A stretch of 64,000 nucleotides of DNA from Setaria digitata (taxonomy: Eukaryota > Nematoda > Chromadorea > Rhabditida > Setariidae), in the NCBI GenBank assembly GCA_003640385.1, contig RCAB01000010.1, forward strand, positions 372,001-436,000, in the 5' to 3' direction. The notes beneath the pieces are model-generated. The model saw only the letters and a program-made list of their open reading frames with translations. It had not been told where the DNA came from and ran no database searches. Positions 37,901 to 51,009 of the stretch are shown here, one piece after another (position 1 is the first letter of the stretch; every line of letters starts with the position of its first letter). A program made the translations under genes and the position numbers.

Positions 37901-40900
37901 TAGAAGCATTTTAAAAATCAGAGTATTTTGTGAACTTCACTCATTTTTTGTGTTAAAAACAACTATGCATAGGAAATAAACCTGAAGTATTAAGCTCACT
38001 ACTATCCCATCGCTTGGCAACTTTCTGTTCGGCTTCTGTCATCCCTTGTAATCGTTCTTTGATTCCAGGACAGTTTTGAAGTTCTTTTAGGTCATTCTTC
38101 GACAATTCCTTGACATCAGTAGCTTGTACTACGTTTCCAGCTTGCCACTTATTTTTTATATCGCCTATCTGAACTATTGTAGCAGCAAAATCTTACTGAA
38201 CCATTTATTTATTCACATATTTATATATTCCACAAGTCTCATGGCCCAAACCTTTCCAAATCTACTGACACTGACAGTATAATTTTATTTGACAAGCGAT
38301 ATTTGTATTTTCAAACCTGTTGGAAGCTAAGCTCCTCCTTACGATGCTTCTTGTCTTCACGAACAATATTTGGATCTCTTCCATCTTCTTCTTCCTCTTC
38401 TTTTTCCTCATTGGTAGCACCCGTGACAAACCTGCAGAAGGACGATGTTTGTTGGGTGAACTGCACTGATCAAAAAGCTTAACACAAAAACTCTATTCCA
38501 CTAAATGTATTGTGGATCTCCTAATTCAGCTAGAAGAATCGCTGAAGTACTTTCAGAATTGCACAGATAACTGTTTTTTTAAAATTTTAAATGCTCTGCC
38601 CGTTTATTTTTTCTGGATTTGGTTCGCAATAGTTAGCCACCACAATTCTGGTAACCTACACTTTACTTTTTTTTGTATTTCCATAGTTTCCTGATCCAAC
38701 AAAAAAAACACACACTTCTCCAAATTTTCTTTTACTTTTCCGGAAATAATCTCTTGAACGATATTTTTTTTCTCGGCAAACATAACTTCTGCTTCTTTCG
38801 CAGAATTTTCCCAATCTCCTTTTCGAGCCTTTAATGACCCAATAGTGGACAAATCGTCTAATTTTCCACCGCCTGAAACTTAATTTATCAATATGTTGAA
38901 ATAATCGTCAGATCAGTAAACTAATAAAATCTTATTGTTGTAAGTATTCAACTTGCTAGTAGTTAGATTCAATTTTGTTTTACTGCGGTACTTCTTGATA
39001 GTCTCAGCAGATTTAATGAGTTCTCGGAAAATAAAGCTAAAGGTTAACCTATTCTAAATTGACTTGTTTATATCAAAAAGCTAAAACTGGTCTAGGTTAT
39101 GAGACTAATAAAATGAAACACCTTTTTACTTCACATAAGCATATATATTTTCACATGAAAATAATTTTAAGTGCGAAAGATTGCAGTAATATTATGAAAG
39201 ATAAATATAAGTAGATTTGTTTTTCCTCTTCACTACTCCAAGCCAGATGGTTTCAAAACTCGCATGGAAAAACACTTGTTTCCTCATATGTGAAATCAGT
39301 ACTAGAGATCTTGGTAGTTAAAAAATTAAAAATCTATGATGCACAGTTCTTGGAATTAAGAAAAAATTCCATTGAAGTTTTATGTAATGAATAAACCGAG
39401 GCAAAAATTGAAAGATTTCTTGGGCTCCAAGTTTTTTTACAGCCTTCCTTAAGAACGGAAACGGCATCACTACAACTTGAATTTTTTTTTCAAATAAACA
39501 TAACTTTAATAAACAATATCTAAAAATAAATATATATATATAAGAAAGGAAATTTCGCAGTTCAGAAATACGAAAAAAAAAAATTGTTGCCAAAGAGTTC
39601 ATTTTGTCCAGATAATCCGACGAAAACAATAGGAGTATGAAATTTATAATTTGTATTTTAAAACCTATGAAATTTGGAAGGAACACGAAGCAGAAATTAG
39701 TTAATTTTCAACAAACTTTGGTACGAAACTAGTTTCTTTCTAATTATAAAAATTGTATAAAGTAGTAAAGGATAAAAACCACCTTCATACTTACAACACT
39801 AAAAAAGTCTAAATACTCTAAATTCATTAAGAAGTTTCGATGAAAATGGAAAATGGGTTTTCAAAGTGGTTTCTGCCAAAAGCTTTCAAAGTTTCCAAAG
39901 TGATATTGGGTTCCTTATCTAGCAGCCGATTTAGTTAGCGGAGTAGAAATCGTGAATTCTGGAAGAAGAGTTAAGGTACAACGACATAGATTTCGTTATG
40001 TAAATGGAATAAAAGTAACAAGTGGGTTTTTCGAAGAATCCAGTTTACTGGTGATTGAGTTTCTGTTGACTTAGAATATTTACCAATTTTAAATGTTCGC
40101 ATTCGAAAAGCTGTCAGATATATGTCGATTTTCCTCTGTCCGTAATTTGTAATCCTATCACGCATACAGAAGCAATTATGTAACGCTCGTGAGGTTCGTC
40201 GAAATCGTAGGGAGTAGCTTGCATTAGTGTAGAAAGGAATAATATGTGTTTACTTCGACATTCACAGCGAAATCTTCGTGATCAGTACAGAACATTTTGA
40301 AAAATATTAGACGCAATGAGGAGGATGCCTAAGTAAATTTTGCCGTAATTGACACGTAAACTTTGAGGAGACTGTTGATGATGAAATTTAATCAGTACAC
40401 GGAAGTCACAGTCTTACCATCACCGCCGTCACCAGCACTGTACCTTGAGCTCACCCCGTTCTTCGTACATTACAAAAGTTCGTTCACAAGTGTTTTACAT
40501 GCAGTGATCCAGAAACCTCTCTGCATACATGACAACTGAGGTTTCTACCTTTGAATATGGAACACTTTATGCATAGAAATAACCACAGACAGGTTTCTTC
40601 CATTGCCTAAAAACTTTACTTACCCCTCCTGGAATATTGATGAAAACATTTAGAATCTTTCATGTCATGTGCATGATAACAGAGCCGTTGAAAATGAACA
40701 CCGTAAAAAGATGGGCTGCAAATTTTCAAGAAAAACAAACTTATGAAATACCGAAGGCGGAAAAATTGAACGAATAAGGAACAAAGAATGCTGTTACTTC
40801 TTAATAAAACACGCAACTGCAGATTAACTCTTTCCTTTACACTATCAAAAGTAGAACTACATATGTTCAAAAATTAGTTCTACAAGGTAAGAAAGATTAT

Positions 40901-43892
40901 GATAAGTGATTGGATTCGCTCAAAAACAGGAGGTACATGTATGTTTAAAACAGAGAGAATGAGGAAAGTCAGGGTGAACATATGTGCATAAATTTTCCGG
41001 AACACTGACTTTATCTCGTAGAGGAACAAGAATTTATCGTGTACTGGAATGAAACTGAATCAACTAAACTTACTCCTGATGACATCATCTCCAAGTTGTT
41101 TTGGTTTCGACGATATTATGTATTCTTCCTCTTCCTCTTCTTCTTCCACCCTTTCATCCTCTATAATCTCTTGTAAATTTGCTCACTTAAAAAAAAAAAA
41201 ATTTTGCTAATATACCGACGTAAAATCAGTGACACAGTTCACTGTCAGAAAAGTAGCACCATAATCTCTTTTTGATATTTTATTTTTGAGCAACTAGCCT
41301 TCTGTTGTAGCGGGATCCATTGTTTTCGCGATTTCAGGATGAAATATTTCAAGGTAATGCACTTTGCACAGAAGCTGCGATTCATGGACGTTGTAATTCG
41401 TTGCTCTGAAATGAGACTGAAGAATGATGATGTGACCCGTTTTACTCCACGAGAATATGACGTTAGAAATGCGCTGTTGGCACCAAAAACATATAATGAA
41501 TCTAGACAAAAAATCATTCCGCTACTTCTCAGGCATCTTTCTGTGTCACTTCTTCAGTGGACGAAAATTATTCAAATCAATAATTAGAAAAAATTTACGT
41601 TAATTTTTTGCCACATTTGACGCATTTAAAGCATTGCACATGATAATTTCGTTTATTAGCAAAAATTTTTTCAACAGGATAAACTGCTTTCAAACACATT
41701 ACACATTCCTTCGGGGTATTGTCTGCTGAAATATCTGCCTAAAAAATATATATTTTTATAAATTAATAAAATTTGCTAAGGACACAGTAATAGTGGAGAT
41801 CCAACATACCACTGCAGACACACACATTCACAGACAAAATTGTAAGCCAACATTTAGTTAAGACTTCAGGCTGCTAGAAAAACTATTGAAGATTAATTAA
41901 TTAGACGCAGAGACCTGAGCAAATATCCTCATCACTCTTCTTTTATCTGCTTCTGAACGTTCAATAACAATTTGCTCCCGTTCAGTTTTATTGCCCTCTT
42001 GAGGATTTTCGAAAGCATCTTTAATGTTTTCTAAATTTTCTTTTCCAACACCTGTTAGTTCTTTTTCCATGGTTTTTAAACGTTCTTCAAGGTTCTCCTT
42101 CATCACTTCCGGAAGATTCTCAAATTTATTCTTAAATTTTGAATACTTTTCCTGAAAAGACTACAAAATCATCACAAAAAATAAAAAGAAAAATATGGAA
42201 CCAAAGATGATAATAACATGAACTGCTCCTGTCTAATACTAATGATTCTCTAAGATATAAGTCTTTCAGAAGGAGAGTGTGGAACAGCTGTCAAACCATT
42301 TAGTTTAAACTACAGCTTAGATTTTCACAATGAAACCACAGAGATTTTAAAGATGAGTAATATTTTTGAAAAGTATTGTCTGGAAAAAGAAAATTTTTTC
42401 TCTTTCTGAAATTTAGGGTTTAAAAAAAAAATAGTGAAAAAAAAGCCTGCCTTTGTGACAGCGGCAAGTTGTTCACGTTCCTCATCTACCGACTTCGCTT
42501 CATTTTCCAACTCATTTTTTATTTTACCTGAAACTTGGCATTACAGACCAAACTAGACGATCTAATTAAACAGTCTAACACATGTTAAAAAGAATAAGAA
42601 ATCAAGGTCATGGTGGCAAACAGAAGTATTTAGATTTTTGGAAATTGTTCAGTGCTGTTTTCCCATTAACCGCATTTAGACGAATCTCAATGTTTCTTTT
42701 TCTTGAATTCATGTCTTTCGAACAAGAACAAAAGTATAATACCCTCAATAAAATCTTTTTTTATTTTGTGTATTTCAGATTTCTCCATTAACTGATTCAG
42801 TTCTTCGAGCCGTTTTTCATCTCTTACCGTCTCTTTTGTTTCTTTCAGAGCGGCTTTCTGAAAAATTTGATAAAGCAGTGATGCAAAATATTGAGAATCC
42901 CCTCTTACAATTTCATCACTTGCTTCACTACTTTTATTTGTTATAATTCCAAGTCATTTTTGAATTTGTATTTGGAAACACTACCAAAAATTCACTTACA
43001 GGGGATGTACAAACTGTATTATAATATACTGAGCAAAGTTTGGTAATCAACATAATCTCCACCGTAAGGTGGAATAGGTCAGCTTCATTGAGTAGTAGTC
43101 AAACCATTTTTAGGAACTGTTACTTTCCAGTTTTTTTCTTTATTATTACCAAACTAACTCATGCATTCAAGAAGCAACTGCATTAAAAGCGTGGGGCAGA
43201 TATACTAGTTCATAGGTCAACTAAACTTCTTATAGCAGTAATCAGCGAGATAATTGTATTACGATTTCATTTCCTAAAACTCCTCGACTTCTTTCTTAAA
43301 TTAACCATAACAAAATTATGTTGTACTTCTTTGTATATTAGTGTTTATGACAATGAATAATAAGCATTAATAATAGTGAGAATAAATAGGATTTGAAAGA
43401 CAAATAACATTAGGACCGTCATTAGAATGATTAACCGTTCATTCAGTGCATTGCATCTTCGAGAAATGAAAGGCGTGTTTGGGATTATTAGAAAAAGAAG
43501 CACAAGCACCAGGCCATTAATTTCTGCTATTTACTGCATAACTGATATTTGGAATTAAAGGTCTAAAGAAGGCTGAATGAGAAGTGGAGGAAACATCAGA
43601 CGGAGCCAAGTTATGAAGAAATCATTTCTCCAAAGAGCTGAAAATTGGCTACTAACTGAAATATTTCGGTAATGAATGGGAAATGAAGCTTTTTCTTGTT
43701 AGTCAATGCTTCAAAATATGCGAAACAAGCAAAAAGTGAATCAGTCTTTCCGTTTTTTTTTTTTTTTTTTAAAAAGCATACGAGTGAAGAAATATCAGCA
43801 ACGGATCGTCCTTCAATGTTGATTTTTGGCGGTGGACCCTTCAGCGATTCAGTGTCACTATCTGAACTTACTGCGTATGGATCATCTTCCAT
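34949..43892 (-). CDS. Same LIM gene, predicted long form lacking the LIM exons
   Basis: Skipping the two LIM exons, 42160-41915 joins in frame to 41167-41074, then 38872-38716, 38431-38317, 38168-37982, 37762-37637, 37209-37094, 36966-36841, 36562-36460, 36341-36241, 36127-36049, 35726-35605, 35460-35349, 35218-35031 and 34966-34949 (TAG). All phases agree; the product is about 730 residues. It is highly charged and mostly helical, with an I-K-x-[RK]-[FW]-E/Q-x-G motif recurring: IGDIKNKWQAGN, LQDFKDRFEKGEG, LSGIKSTFERGED, VGEIKNRFEKGEY, ARNLKEQFEKVG. Runs of acidic residues occur in the first two downstream exons. A filament- or actin-binding role is inferred from the LIM partner and repeat style. 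Alternatively these downstream exons belong to a separate gene with its own first exon, but no in-frame ATG opens the 41167 exon. The final 6-codon exon is the least certain piece. Confidence 0.7.
41294..43892 (-). CDS. LIM-domain protein, short form (EPLIN-like LIM at C-terminus)
   Basis: Exons 43892-43782, 42857-42743, 42527-42451, 42160-41915, 41738-41599 and 41405-41294 (TAG). Phases close to 266 residues. The N-terminus is acidic (MEDDPYAVSSDSDTESLKG). Residues about 38-180 are a charged, probably helical or coiled-coil region. The C-terminus is a single LIM domain: CVMCLKAVYPVEKIFANKRN, YHVQCFKCVKCGKKL, then LLCKVHYLEIFHPEIAKTMD, with all eight zinc-ligand positions present. The LIM type (VYP.EK...N, CK.H) resembles EPLIN/LIMA1 and related actin-associated proteins; cytoskeletal location is inferred. 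In the fourth exon KFKNKFENL and NIKDAFENP are two copies of an I-K-x-x-F-E motif repeated in the downstream exons. The third exon's donor appears to be GC (AAG|GCAGGC). Confidence 0.85.
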
Positions 43893-46800
43893 TTCTGCTA
43901 TCTGCTAAATTTTTTAATTGCAAAAGTTTTAGAAAATCACATACATTAACTACAAAGCGTAGTTCTTGCGAAGATTCAATATTTCAATCCACTCAGACCT
44001 AGACTAGATTTACTGAATATACTATTTATTCAACAAAAAAAGTTTTGCAGTACCCTGGATAATTTTTGTATTTATATGTCTTTGATCGTAAAGTACTGCA
44101 GATTTGAAACAGTTTAATTAGAAGCGGAATAACCACTGCTAATTATTAAGGCAACCTTTTATAACGTGAAAAGAATTATTGGGGAATTACAAGGTTTTTT
44201 AAAAATCAGCAATTTCTGAGAGTGGAAACAAAGTTGATATAGAGAGTGGAGTAGTTAAATAAAATGAGATGAGGCGGATTATAATGAAGTGTAAAAAGTG
44301 AAAAATGAAGTGGAAGGGGCAAAATATGATGAAGGTAAGAGGATGCTGCGCAATTTGAAGCATGTTGAGGATAGTTGGAAAGAGAAACAGATCGCAGTAT
44401 TACATCAAATATAAGAGGGATCCATTCATCCAGTAACATCTTTACGCACACTTTTGGAAAAGGCAGCGGATGAACTTTGCACTGTTCTCGAGTCTCCCAG
44501 TCCAAGCTCGAGCTCTAGTTGTTACTCAGGATTCACACATAGCTTTGCTGTTCTCCTCTGTAAATAATTCACGATATTTTGCTTCTCACTTCACCAACAT
44601 AATCTCTAATCGAAGTAGCACTGCACCCTTAAACTTAAATATCTAAAATGCATCGATTGAACAGGCAAGACATACAGATAAGAGATTTAAGCTTCAAAAC
44701 CTTTTCATACTTTTTTTTCTAAAACTGAACCATCATTTGCTGGTTAGTGTTCCAGCAAACTAAGTAAGATAAAAACGGTCTGATTTCATAGATTTCAAGA
44801 TCTACAGCAGTGAATCAAGGCTTGATATTTATTTCTCACTGATGTCAATTTTCTATGGATATGTAATTCTACAATAACAATATAATACTATTGTATTGAA
44901 CGAAATGAAGTTGTATCGAGCATCTCATCAAGCGTATCTTTCCAATTAGTTACTAATGGGCATGCAGTGATAACATGCTTGGTCTAACCCCACTTCGGTA
45001 AATACTGTTGTTTTAATAAATGGTAAAACAAATAAAAGAAGAAGCAAGTCTATCGGCTCTCTCGACACTTGTTTAATCCATAAAATTTTCTTTCCTATGC
45101 AAGAGCTAAAAATGAAATACGAACTTGGATTATAAAACATAAAACCGACTCCATTTATCTATTTTTTTGCTTCACTGTTGGAATCTCATCAGGAATGATC
45201 TCACCACTGCCGAAAAAATTAAAAGCGCTAATCACCAAATTTTAATCATAGCAAATTAGAATGAAGACTGAGCTTATATCATTTTAATTTCTGAAGTTCC
45301 ACCAGAATTCATTCTTCCAGAGTTTTGATAACAAAATTACAACCATCAACATGATCAACAGATCATAAAAATTCTTCAAGTCTTGCTGACAAGAAAAAAC
45401 AATAGTTATTATTCAGCCATGGGAATGGTGAAAGCCATGAAATGGTTTAATGAAGAGCAAAGCCTTTTGTCAATAGATTTACATAATGACTACTGGTTTC
45501 TTTTCGATTGGCTAAGAAAAATTCTTAGATCATTTCTGATCCGTGCAATTATTGTAATGCAGTGAAAGAATTCAACTACTCCACTGTTGACCAAGTAATG
45601 CAAATCACAGCGAAATGGAAATAAAGCAAAAAGAGCTGATGGGATAGTATGGTGTATTCCTATTTCAACATTCCTCATATGACTCCAATGCTTAAGCTTA
45701 AGGTTTTTTAAATGATTGCTTACTTATAATAAACACAACACCAGAATTCTACAGCAGTTTTATTGAAAAATTATTATTCAGACAGTCAAGAAGAAAAAGT
45801 ACTAACGCTATTAGCCTCAAATTCGACTCAAATCAGATCCATTACTTATTTGGCTTACTCGCCTCAAAAATAACAGTTTGCAGCATTAAGAAATTTTTCT
45901 TTTATGATAAAAGAGAAGGATCTTAAAAATTTTTTCGATTAGCAGAACAATGTTGATGGAAGATGGTAATACGCAATTTATCTTGAAAATGAGGAGCAGG
46001 GGAGATACTGAGAGCAGATAAGAAGTAATTTAATTTTTTTACTGAATGAAGTGGGATCAGTTCCGTATAAAGCGGCTTTAAGAGTTGTCTAGCACAACTC
46101 TAGTTCACGTGAACTGATCGACACTGAGCAGCTGATCAAGTGGATTGGTGCCTCCGAACCATCCAACTGTTAATTTTTCAGATGTTTTATCCACGTTCAC
46201 AACTTTATATTGCACCATGATGCTGGCTCAAGAACTGTACAACTCTCTGACACAAACCAAAAGCGTGACAGCTACAAACCAAAGAAATTATGGGTTTATT
46301 TATTATCTAATAACTCCGTGAGATTATTCGTTTTTCTTTTTGTTAACCTGGCTGATATATACATATGTTTGGGCATCTAGACCTTAACATAAATGAGAAT
46401 TCCTGGGAAAATCAATAAAAATGGAGGTTAACATACTTAAACAAAGTGCAAAAGTTATTCAAAACATCTTAAAATACAGTTAAAGACATGAGAGCGTTAG
46501 TAAATCTATATTCTCTCACAGGTGAAGAGTTTGCCAACATTCCAACAAATTTTCCTGGGGTTTTCTAAATGTTACCACAAATACAGGCTTTCAAATGTTG
46601 ATCAGCGGCACAATTCCAAATAAAGTCACTACAGATTAAATTCACTTCTGTAGACAGTAAGATAAATGTACATAAGTATAGCACTTCTAAAAAATATATC
46701 AAAGAAAATGAATAAAAAGGCAGTGCTAAACACTAAACTCAAATACTACAACGAAATTGAGGAAAGTGAGCAAACACTATCTTGAACTTAGACGTTTTAC

Positions 46801-47061
46801 ATGACAGATTTGTGATTAAGCGGATTTTGAAGCGTAAAAATCATGTAATAAATCAAAAATTACATATTTACAACCTCAGCTCAAGAAAAGTAGTAAAACC
46901 CATATAATTCAAATAAAACATTTAACAAGAAATATATGGAATTACAGCAAAGATCAAGTGCAAAAATTTTTTCCTTTTTTTTCCCAGCATCAAAACTCAC
47001 AGACATACTATTCAGTAATGTAATAATTACTAAGCAATTTGCCGAGTCTGAGAAAAATTTT

Positions 47062-47129
<68 letters not shown>

Positions 47130-47241
47130 GAAAATTTTAAATTCAAGACTTGTAAAGTATTATCAAATAACAAAGGGAATCATGGAATGATGATCCAAAT
47201 TGCAAATATTTCATCCTCATAGTTCAAAAACAATTTGTAAG
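43893..47241. other. Intergenic stretch without supported genes
   Basis: Between the start of the LIM gene and the 3' end of the AMSH gene, both on the minus strand. Includes the likely LIM-gene promoter. A long TA microsatellite lies at about 47069-47123. No conserved open frames found. Confidence 0.55.
47069..47123. repeat. TA dinucleotide microsatellite
   Basis: About 27 TA units, uninterrupted, 120 bases beyond the AMSH stop codon on its 3' side. Confidence 0.97.
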
Positions 47242-49964
47242 TCATCGCAAATCAACAACAACTGTCGCCAGAGAGTCTTCGAAGCGTACGTCATGACAGT
47301 AAAAAAATAGCGCTGCCGGATCTTCATGGAGGTGAAAACCTGTTTCACGGCATCTTGCAATTTCTTCCATGCCACGTTCTGACAAACGAAATATACCTAC
47401 TCTGAAATTAGTCATTACTAAAGATCCATTCTTCGAGTCGTCAAAATCTCTCCTTAATCTAACTTTAACTGGTCCAACATTAAATAAGAACTACAGAGAA
47501 GATAATTCAAACTCTGCTGTTTAATTTGAAGTTGAGAGATGAAATAACACCAACTCGTTAAACTTTGACGCAACGACGATCGCAACGGCTTCTGACAGCA
47601 TCAACTGATAGGAATAATGTGTATGAAGATCAACACTGGAAAGGAAAGCTGTCTGTGTTGGATGCGTCTGGAATACATTTAACAAGTCCAGAAAAACACA
47701 ATAAACTAGAAAACTTGTAGGTAAATGATGGTCAAAAAATCTAGTGCGCTATCAATTTCGCCTTCGGAAACCTATCATATGTTGACAAAATTGATATTTC
47801 CGAAATAACGTAAACGTTGGAAATTTTCTCATTCAAGTACTTTAAGATTTCAGCAGAGAGAACTGGTAGCTTATATTATAAACTACGTCAACGGACGTAA
47901 GAGAATAATCAACTGAAAAAGAATAGATGATTTATACTTATGGTCAAGGAACACTAAACTCTCGACATATCAAGAAAACTGAATGGAAAAGTAATGCGTT
48001 GGTAATTTAAGAAAAAATACATGTATCCATCCCAAAGTGATCAAATTGTTAACATCTTGATATGCAAATACTTCTTCTTCATTATACGTATCACAGCTAT
48101 CAGCAGCACCAGTTTGCTTCGGTATCACGGCATGAGTTATATGACATACTCCGCCACTGATCTTAAACGATGTTTATCAAGTTCATATTTCGCATAAGAC
48201 ATCAAAATTTAATACGAGTAATCAGTAATGCAAACAAAACGAAATTCGTTTTAAAAAAATTGAGAAAACTGGTTTAAAAACATGCACTTTTAAGACTCTG
48301 GCTGGACTGCATTTTTCCAAGCCAAATTGAACCACTTCCTAGTTAAATTAAATGCGGGATAAAGATCAGATGATGGATGCAACACTTGAGTCAGGGAACA
48401 GTAAGCTCACAAACTATACAACAATCATATCAAACAGAAGAAAAAGCTCATAACACGAAAATGAAAGCAAACTAAAGTAATTTCCCTGAGCATTTGGAAA
48501 GTAAACCAAATAAGAAAACTCGAAGGAAAATCCTACTTTTTAACAATCCAAATAAAATAGAAGAAATGGAAGTGATCAAAACTAACCAATGAACCACATA
48601 AAACTCCACATGTTTCGACATTTCGGCTCGTATTAACTTGCGCCAATCGCACAAAACTTTCTATAAGATCACCCGCAACAACAACCTTTTTACACGCGAG
48701 ATTCCTGACCATGTTATTAAATGTACTAACAACAACAAACTTCAAGTTTCGAATTTACAAAAGCATCAACTTAGATGGATTTTGAACAGCCAAAAAGAAA
48801 GAAAAAGAAAAAGGGAGCAAGAACAGTAACTCACTGATTCACATATAAAATCCAAAACCTTCGACATATAACTATGGAAAACTTCTAAATTCAAATCATT
48901 CCACGTTTTCACGCAAATGTCAATATTTAGTTATAGCATTTCTGTGGATAATTAATAAATTAGAATAGCACAAATTAAATGTAGTGTTTGTCTCTATTCA
49001 CCTCTTTAGGTAAACTAGGTTTCTTAAGGGTTTTCAAGTTATATAAAAGATAAAAATGAAATACTTTTTTATAGTCTTTGAGAATTACGAACCAATCTGA
49101 AGGAAATTTACGAAGATTCAAATAAAATAATCGGTGAATAAATCAAATTCACGCAGGAAGTTGCATAAACTGAAAAGAAAACTCAACCTGCTATCACATA
49201 TAGCTTCACATATAGCTACAGCAGAACCTAACCTCATACTATTGTTTGTTCCGAGAACTGCGGTATCAGCCAATGACAGATCCTTTTTTGGAACCAGTAG
49301 TGTATCCTGCAACGTCACATATTAAAGGAGTAGAAGAAAGCATTCTGCTGCCTATGAATCTACCTGGTAATCCAATCACTAAACATTTGGAACATACATC
49401 AGCAGTGGTCTTTTTGGCATTCTGTTTTGTTAGGACTGCTTCCTCCTCATACTTCTTTTTCAACCCTTCTTTCAGCGATTCTGCTTTCATAAATGCATCC
49501 TGAAGCACTGCTTCCGCCTTTGTTTTTTCTGCCGATGAAAAACCTTTGTACTGTTTGTGCTTTGGTAATTCTTCAACTGCAAGGCTAAAATGACAAAAGT
49601 TCTTGGGAAATTATAGAACGTTCACTTCTAAAATGTAAAAGAATAGAAATAAAAGATATTTTTTTCTCACATATGGCAAACCTAGAAAAATTATAACCCA
49701 TTCTCAGCAAAAACAAAATTTCGCGACTAAACGTGAAGAAAGGAGCAAAGGAATGCTGCCTCATATTTCACTGTACAGACTAAAATAAAAAGTAAATAAA
49801 AGTTCTGTCTTTTGTTCGCTGGAAACTGACCTGAAGTAGTAAGAGAAAAAAAATTAAGAACAAACCTCACAAATCGCATATAATATATAAATGCTCTTTC
49901 GTAATCTTTGTCTTCTATGCAGAAACCGGCAACACGGTATATCTCGTTCAGACTTCTGTAATAA
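47242..49964 (-). CDS. STAMBP: AMSH/STAMBP-like JAMM deubiquitinase (5' end not resolved)
   Basis: Exons 49964-49866, 49584-49398, 49306-49233, 48725-48587, 48161-48021, 47667-47555 and 47401-47242 (TGA) join in phase to about 304 residues; one or more N-terminal exons are missing. The first two hold the USP8/AMSH dimer (MIT-like) domain: [46 protein letters not shown]. The JAMM domain has VETCGVLCG (catalytic Glu), [20 protein letters not shown] (H-x-H-P...S-x-x-D zinc site) and [11 protein letters not shown], the Cys and two His of the second, AMSH-specific zinc site. AMSH cuts Lys63-linked ubiquitin on endosomes and binds STAM/ESCRT. The linker between domains is short (about 60 residues) compared with human. 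A possible first coding exon is 50536-50459 (MERSVEVMCDPSLRMRITLS), but it does not join in phase without another exon. Confidence 0.95.
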
Positions 49965-50458
49965 CTGAAAAAAAAAAAAAAAAAAAAAGAAAAAAGAAAG
50001 CTCACCAACTTAATACAATTAATACCACAAACTCACGGTGACCAAACCAGCAATAATTAAGATGTCCACATGTTTTAATCAGAAAAAGGTGTGCCAGAAG
50101 GAGAATTTTAAAACGTAAAGGACTGAAAATTCCCGTTAAAGCTCTGGCTAAAAAGAAAAGCGAGGCGCCTGGACTTCCCCGGCAAATAATCACCGCCAGA
50201 AGAGCCACTTCATTTTCATTTCAATAGAGGAAAAGCTTTATTTAAAGCTACTGTATCAAAAGCAAAATTGCATTATGAAGCTACAACTCTCACTCGCTGC
50301 AGCAGATTCCGAAACAAAAACTAGAAGTAAAGGAATATACATCTCGTATTAAAATTACAGTAAGTCTCCTCACATTTTAAATGCTAATAATGGATTTAAA
50401 ACTCTTCAAAATAACAAATTCGAAAATCAAACCGATTAATAGGGATTGTTGAGCTGAC

Positions 50459-50536
50459 CTCCTGAGTGGTCGCTATACTCAACGTGATTCGCATTCGAAG
50501 GCTCGGATCACACATCACCTCTACACTTCGTTCCAT
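50459..50536 (-). CDS. Candidate first coding exon of the AMSH gene
   Basis: ATG 50536 opens 26 codons and ends at a GTCAGC donor (GAG|GTCAGC). The peptide MERSVEVMCDPSLRMRITLS has the length and position expected for the start of an AMSH protein, but similarity is too weak to be sure. It ends in phase 0, whereas the exon at 49964 needs two bases before it, so at least one small exon would lie between. Confidence 0.3.
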
Positions 50537-51009
50537 TTCTAAATAACTACTTTAGACTACGAAAAAGCAAACTCCTCCAACATCCTCATACATAATCACA
50601 AGATCGACACAATCTACACCATCACTCATCCATGAGCGTTTCACTACTTGTAGCATGTCATCAGAATGCAACACTCCTGGCATGGATGCGTTTAATCGAT
50701 GGTTGTAGAAGATAACAAGGGGAACTGAGTTGGCCGTTCAAAGACCCAAGAGGTTCCGGAGAGGGTTGGTGTTGTGTAGTAGTTAAGGTGGTGGTAATAT
50801 AATCAGTAAGGAATCGTGATGGAAAATTGAAAGTACCGAAAAAACACTTCGTAAAGAAAACACCTGTGGTCGGTCTCATTTTCACTTCTCTGTATTTTTC
50901 AAACTTGGTCTTGTTTATTTGTGGTTGTGCTACTTCAGGTTATTTATAATTTTAGGTCTATCGCAGCTCTACAGTGCTTTTAAATGCTTATGACCAGCTA
51001 GAACTGAAT

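Noticed and set aside
49266..49397. Continuation of the AMSH exon past 49398 to a stop at 49266
   Set aside because: A GTATGT donor at 49397 joins in phase to the exon at 49306 and then to the JAMM exons, whereas reading through ends the protein before its catalytic domain.
50002..50208. 68-codon minus frame upstream of the AMSH dimer-domain exon
   Set aside because: Hydrophobic composition unlike an AMSH N-terminus, and its phase does not meet the next exon.
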